A DNA stretch of 64,000 nt, taken from NCBI GenBank assembly GCA_934593275.1, contig CAKTQE010000004.1, positions 1 through 64,000 of the forward strand, written 5' to 3'. Positions within the stretch are counted from its first letter, which is position 1, and each line of letters begins with the position of its first letter. A model generated the notes under the pieces. The model had not been told where the DNA came from, made no database searches, and worked only from the letters and a program-made list of their open reading frames with translations. The stretch is from an uncultured Oscillospiraceae bacterium (GTDB lineage: Bacteria; Bacillota; Clostridia; Oscillospirales; Oscillospiraceae). Below, in pieces: positions 62,701 to 64,000 of this stretch. Made by a program: the position numbers and the translations under genes.

Positions 62701-63999
62701 GCCCACCTGCCGCACACCGCTCTTTTCCGAAACATCGATGAACACACCGGCGGCTGCATCACCCAGATACAGGGTGATGTTATTGACGGTAATGCTGCTG
62801 CTGCTTTGGAAATCAGAATCATCACTGGTATGCTTGTGGATAAAGCCACCCGTATGCTCCTCGTGGCGGATGCGGTCACCGGTGATTTCCCGGTTGTCGA
62901 TCCGGATGCTGGCACCCTTGTAGATAAGGTCCTGGACGGTGACGGTTGCGGCTTCCCTGGTAATGACCTTGCTCTTGGCGTAGGCATCACCAATGGCGTT
63001 CAGCTGCACCCGTGCATCGGTATGGACGTTGGCATCCAGATAATCCGGTTCCGAGGTGGCGTTGATAACGGCACCATCGTGGCCGATGACCGTAACGTTC
63101 TCTACCCTGGTATTGGCCGTCAGGGAAACCTCCAGGTCGTTCATGGCATCAATGTTGGCCCCAAGTCCGCTGCCCTTGGCGTAACCGTAGCTGTAAACAT
63201 CCAGCTTCTTGAGGACGGCGTTGATATAAACATACCGGCCCTCGATCACCTTGACGTTCCGGATACTTACATCGGAATTCAGCTCAATTGTCGCCTGATT
63301 GTGTACATCCGGGGCCACGCCCAGGCCGGAGCAGTCTGCGGAGGAATTGGTGACCACACCGTTCTGAGATGCGTTGGAGCGGATGGTAACGGTGCCGAAA
63401 CGGTTTTGGATACTGCCAACATTCTGAATATCGACCTTGGACGTGGTTTTCAGGGTCAGGTTCGTTTGAACCTCGCCCAGAGCCACCACGCCGCCGGAGG
63501 TGATTTTTGCGGTGGTGGTGATCACATCGTTTTCACCGGCATTGGCGCAGATGCTGAGGCTCCCGTGATTTGCGGAGAGGTCGCTGTTTCCCGCAACGGT
63601 GATGAGGCAGCTGCGATTCAATTCGTTGATGGCGGTCAGGATACCCTTGGTAAAGAATCCGCCGCCGTCTGCCACGGTCTTGGCCGTCATGGTTGCCTTG
63701 GAGTCGGCAGTAACAGTCAGGCTGTCATCCGCTTGGAGCTTGGCACCGATGGTAACGGTGTTGTTGGAGGTGATGTGATTCTCACCCTTCGTGAAGTCTG
63801 CGTTGATTGCAAAGCCAATGTTGGTGCCTGTGGCATCGGCCTTGGCTTCGGTGGTATCTTCCGAGGTGAGGGTGATGCTGCCCTCTGCCGTCAGAACCGC
63901 TCCACCGGTAACGCTTACATTGGTGCTGTACCAGCTGTTGGTGGGAAGGCTTGTCTTGGTGATTCCAATACCGGAAACTTCCGTACCCTTTTTCACAAT
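53710..63999 (-). CDS. Giant filamentous-adhesin-like surface protein, 5' end outside window
   Basis: The frame is open to the right edge. More than 3,428 residues are visible and no signal peptide is seen, so the true start lies beyond. The N-terminal 700 residues repeat short beta-helix phrases (TVTIGAKLQADDSLTVTADS, GSLSICANAGENDVITTTAK) resembling LktA-type filamentous adhesins. Residues about 700-1,850 are irregular. Residues about 1,945-2,130 are nine alternating 21-22-residue units. Long stretches of SIGTEDKP/GDLTLNAGGSIGEEDN phrases follow, then an Ala/Gln/Lys coiled coil (about 2,868-3,000) and a final 250-residue part. No LPXTG motif or C-terminal membrane helix is present. Attachment or export route is therefore unclear. 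Confidence 0.8.
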   Translation of the reverse strand: MVKKGTEVSGIGITKTSLPTNSWYSTNVSVTGGAVLTAEGSITLTSEDTTEAKADATGTNIGFAINADFTKGENHITSNNTVTIGAKLQADDSLTVTADSKATMTAKTVADGGGFFTKGILTAINELNRSCLITVAGNSDLSANHGSLSICANAGENDVITTTAKITSGGVVALGEVQTNLTLKTTSKVDIQNVGSIQNRFGTVTIRSNASQNGVVTNSSADCSGLGVAPDVHNQATIELNSDVSIRNVKVIEGRYVYINAVLKKLDVYSYGYAKGSGLGANIDAMNDLEVSLTANTRVENVTVIGHDGAVINATSEPDYLDANVHTDARVQLNAIGDAYAKSKVITREAATVTVQDLIYKGASIRIDNREITGDRIRHEEHTGGFIHKHTSDDSDFQSSSSITVNNITLYLGDAAAGVFIDVSEKSGVRQVGIRNEEQIWMEAGSTLTFGNIANYLPGYAYLYGSVTGLTVYDQSMLPALTVTNSTNMDLIFKSMTYVNTGFVNPKVFINGSRSTAYTLKHTQYAPEFTVTSSGTGGVRLTGLIPVYNGTATITWTGETGGALTAVSQVGSAAGAISPLWARTLVVSGAASVGSSSEKFSPWIFSQGTAVGRVQVSALQDIYMSVTGLGIEWVTELPDDPQPTGQDIQVELSNIQSAQGNVYLSLEKGRKIYWVVGTTTVTIPVPETLDYVVGSQVDLANNYIIQGMDMLERYLTAYDPAEDLYLYQLPNGSLIYADKNGNIARIVENGITSNVGNYQFIYGPDGKVQQIKLSGGISIDLLTGRLTVEEDASFEVLTQVVTRQWLETVGLFDGMTIRLTKNVGGKQIEWETKLVEATELASNGKQYYYVEGLYPSFENVLSSGSAEDRTVYYLVERDGDSVKFYALSPVTEQRVDHKEKFDGGYLMIDNGAVEMHNNYYRDARTKGNALLAKNSHYLDKVRIEANGTDFTFDNFLGTNLTVTVKRENKGFGYYVNGQKLSVSETVYGVTVTDPTSQLYHIFWNAAYVTQVQSQVEVTGTDITLDANFANNTFGITQIRHVTWRPHYAWTNRTFQAMQKSVVVQYYKLEEVSASISNESQFNGVRFTAPDPDDPQKTVYFYEFKDENNNVYYMDDLDSKKAHPVNVEQKVDSHQEALGYSKLLLNGQEVKYGRDTGVACFDNKQPDMVINNVKYYRLGMMDEDGNIVYHPYKFQEPILENGQDTGKTDDVEYILYVAVSGNQVSIMKEKQRPDIAPEKGADEGYWQDNDGTRYEKGNQTTATISVVEKQNDGTEKTVSVQGSFEAFTKDQSIPYYRKTTVGNNTTVYTFYKQTGTDTNGTALYTLCADTPINWVLTGNVFLNYKPEGDSDSTTQPLTQRDGTNERYLLANKTEFDNWQKDKRLKLYYTDGKECQEYEILCKLEGIKKTYQLVYADGQQYGTVPNGYGYTAQAQVKEWTETYHVATFTASSKWVRVDMNSRENFIDPTRQSQDQNSQVLVLRFGSAGDTITFTGKIADIGLNTTHLPKNAVVNGSDAYQVTESMYLTKSGLIVNIKGDFASKFDGKVYTSTKLIAEELGKLAVSKNLTGVNENGETIYVDSQNHVYVMNRQGRFYCAATDDTMTEAETLDILYKVPPTLNQGPKITVLKGQNITLERLTDHIAHDINTISNTGNWRYDGTFYYSENGEDGWKPIFKDKIQVNKDGVITVFYYDSKAQRNVELRIYKGPAQDDLKEITFMEFATYDKDGNPAYVKAGSDGSVVMVDAPATQKIPTVESGTDYTVKNITAGKNVEIRVNDPNGSLFNGNDDPKAPCVIAKEKATIISAGGKGSIGTEDKPLNIQAKEVEFLNQDMEQVIVKDTYVYIDQGDTSLDGNIVVDGVTWKLETADGSVTAADKTLTVLNGGKASIRTNRKTATSPGNVELKTITVTDPGSTLQVQAPGTVKTEALTVTNGGTVDIDAGTIHVTGNETVTGGSTVTKKAKGNITVDGNREVTGSTLTETSTGGSIAVGGNETVTDSKVTKTAEGDITVGGDQTVTGSTLAETSTEGGIAVTRNETISGSEVTKTAKGHITVGGDETITGDSTVTKDAKGNITVGGDQAVTGSTLRETSSTGSIETKGNVTLADSEAQLTAHKDLTVGGNMTVTGGTLKAQAETGSVTLTKLRTWQTTTDFQAGADMRFDDWMSEGSKNTVSVGGTFGMRTQGGTSFETYEQGYGNRAFVKYADTDNNTNALFSLSAGSVGTKDNWLVVDIPAELTMKLPKVGDLYVDVLELIVAQEQTMKPMWMTQDERLLDGYCITTRDNPKVNEFPGRDPETGKEGLVGDYLKNISTETAETTFKLPESADLAHRFTVGGRKLEDILDGTAVKSMIGAELDSKALAGILGDQKREELLQNLGMLNGLSQEQKQSLLNPNHAESTMKAILQQGSGAVDAIYTALKTTNAEEQQKFLAQLLDIQTGGKTDKQPIENLDRLIGELLTDEEWEELFQKAIREHETPTSQDTGETEPRAFHGEIGVSTGVTSLYNDGDIYLAVTGTSNLTAENIKSERGDVYLDVQSGSILAAGDGPHITGENIRLNASGSIGTQDKPIITEQVEEAPGVVVNVLPGTQKVHGEISVDEQGQKRFVWTMDVDLVYDWVRLDDLSVAKRLDANAQTGNIYVAEQTGNMGLGSLTAADHVSVQAPGILADTRTPEQKAAGTPNIRGTTGTLHSTDAQIGTEQAPITVKIADHLTASAEADVNLKTQEDLYVTADTQNGKLNIEADCNLTVDNTAASANGSGDMPVGTVTAGGTAELRAVGDILGAEDSSLVSADHIILSAGGSIGSPEDPLRVDTASGNTGSGTLTATAKDRIDLEEITGDLTIDRVVSGTDTVLTAPGSITDANGNATAEAADSQKKANDAKNLADAAQAEATVRDQYASSLEQTAAQKQALADQAQKRVEEAEKKLKDTLAADPKADVTDLQNQLENLRKLRDASQALADQAQKNAEDQRALADAAAQKAQKLLDEAQKAQTDADKALENARNTPPSVQTGGDLTLNAGGSIGEEDNALDTQVGGKTNLKSGGNINLSEQGDMHLGEVQNPENADLRLDSTGGITSDSVLGGSHLEANALGGSLDVRTDVDGISGMAAENITVNNAGDLKIGDLTANGLVNVKAGGHLTAGTVPEGTANITAGTLHLTAGTGSSIGQEEHHLVVDTDRVSAKGVEVYLDFLKDVIIDHIQGDRVDIDVNGGIGAGDGVPEHITAGTLELDALGDIGSEKKPLIIRVPGDVHIHSRFGSIFVRNIYSVAMQALIRGFGNIVSDRDFRFMPYGFARLRPETLAGETLTLKEVWGTRSVTVTGQRLEEIQGDVLYIWALEADGITLTHSLRHLHLNRATIQSMTSQGYRWLLFRVGNSAVLIHLEALPDGDYLITLDPENQEIPLSAELDETPLTVPSEEICSAALTAPLDRP
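54997..55390 (-). other. Coiled-coil region in the adhesin
   Basis: Encodes heptad-like QKKANDAKNLADAAQAEATV, QKQALADQAQKRVEEAEKKL, and QALADQAQKNAEDQRALADA. It interrupts beta-helix-type sequence, as a stalk or spacer might. Confidence 0.75.
57613..58163 (-). repeat. Alternating 21-22-codon repeat array inside the adhesin gene
   Basis: Nine units of about 63-66 bp encode two alternating types: one with VTK-AKG-ITVGG and one with TLTETST-GSIAVGG, each opening GNETVTG or GDQTVTG. The last two units are diverged. Confidence 0.85.
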
Positions 64000-64000
64000 G

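Overview
The window looks like a chromosome segment of a Gram-positive gut anaerobe of the Oscillospiraceae/Ruminococcaceae type. The evidence is GC-rich genes with strong AGGAGG ribosome sites, an archaeal/eukaryal-type ProS, an Fe-S single-chain serine dehydratase, a clostridial-style purine operon, and the GTAGGGGCGGC and TGTCATTCCGA repeat families. This placement is inference; there is no 16S gene in the window.

Layout. 1-2,400: repeat blocks flanking a secreted-protein gene broken by one in-frame amber codon. 2,385-2,745: a complete promoter-to-terminator unit with no clear protein, a candidate small RNA. 2,892-11,687: proS; serine dehydratase; a two-component system divergent from a VTC-domain / DUF4956 / Cthe_2159-like lipoprotein operon; a DUF134-NifX fusion protein. 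11,750-17,301: an AT-rich foreign island with a decayed tnpV, an HTH regulator, a fused cytosine-5 plus adenine methyltransferase, an HNH nuclease and an unknown 168-residue protein, together probably a restriction-modification system. 17,399-22,438: ychF, a TraX-like protein, a radical SAM protein, an MFS transporter and a GDPD enzyme. 22,749-27,915: a BlaI repressor with two operator-like sites, a BlaR1-like M56 metallopeptidase whose outer part is two beta-helix modules, a 50-residue exported-looking peptide, and a lipoprotein made of two more modules of the same family. 28,018-34,341: a ROK kinase, a heterodimeric ABC exporter and an LRR-like membrane-anchored protein.

34,528-45,252 is a purine biosynthesis operon on the minus strand, purE-purF-purM-purN-purO-purH(AICAR transformylase)-purD-purL, behind a sigma-A promoter and a ZTP-type riboswitch. 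Its PurF lacks the N-terminal catalytic cysteine. Upstream is a QueT-type queuosine-precursor transporter behind a preQ1-I riboswitch followed by three successive terminator-like hairpins.

46,178-46,253 is tRNA-Pro(TGG). Next to it lies a decayed mobile segment (about 46,378-53,646) bounded by 88-bp direct repeats. It holds a chimeric ParM/serine-recombinase fragment, remnants of an FtsX permease, a KTR protein, a serine hydrolase and an acetyltransferase, and intact TetR, AraC, GNAT, TfoX and hydrolase genes. From 53,710 to the right edge runs one giant adhesin-like gene on the minus strand (more than 3,428 residues, 5' end outside the window) with an alternating 21-22-residue repeat array and an Ala/Gln-rich coiled coil.

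The best candidate for an undescribed system is the BlaI / M56-beta-helix / small peptide / beta-helix lipoprotein locus. Next are the fused dual-chemistry methyltransferase cassette and the triple-terminator preQ1 leader.
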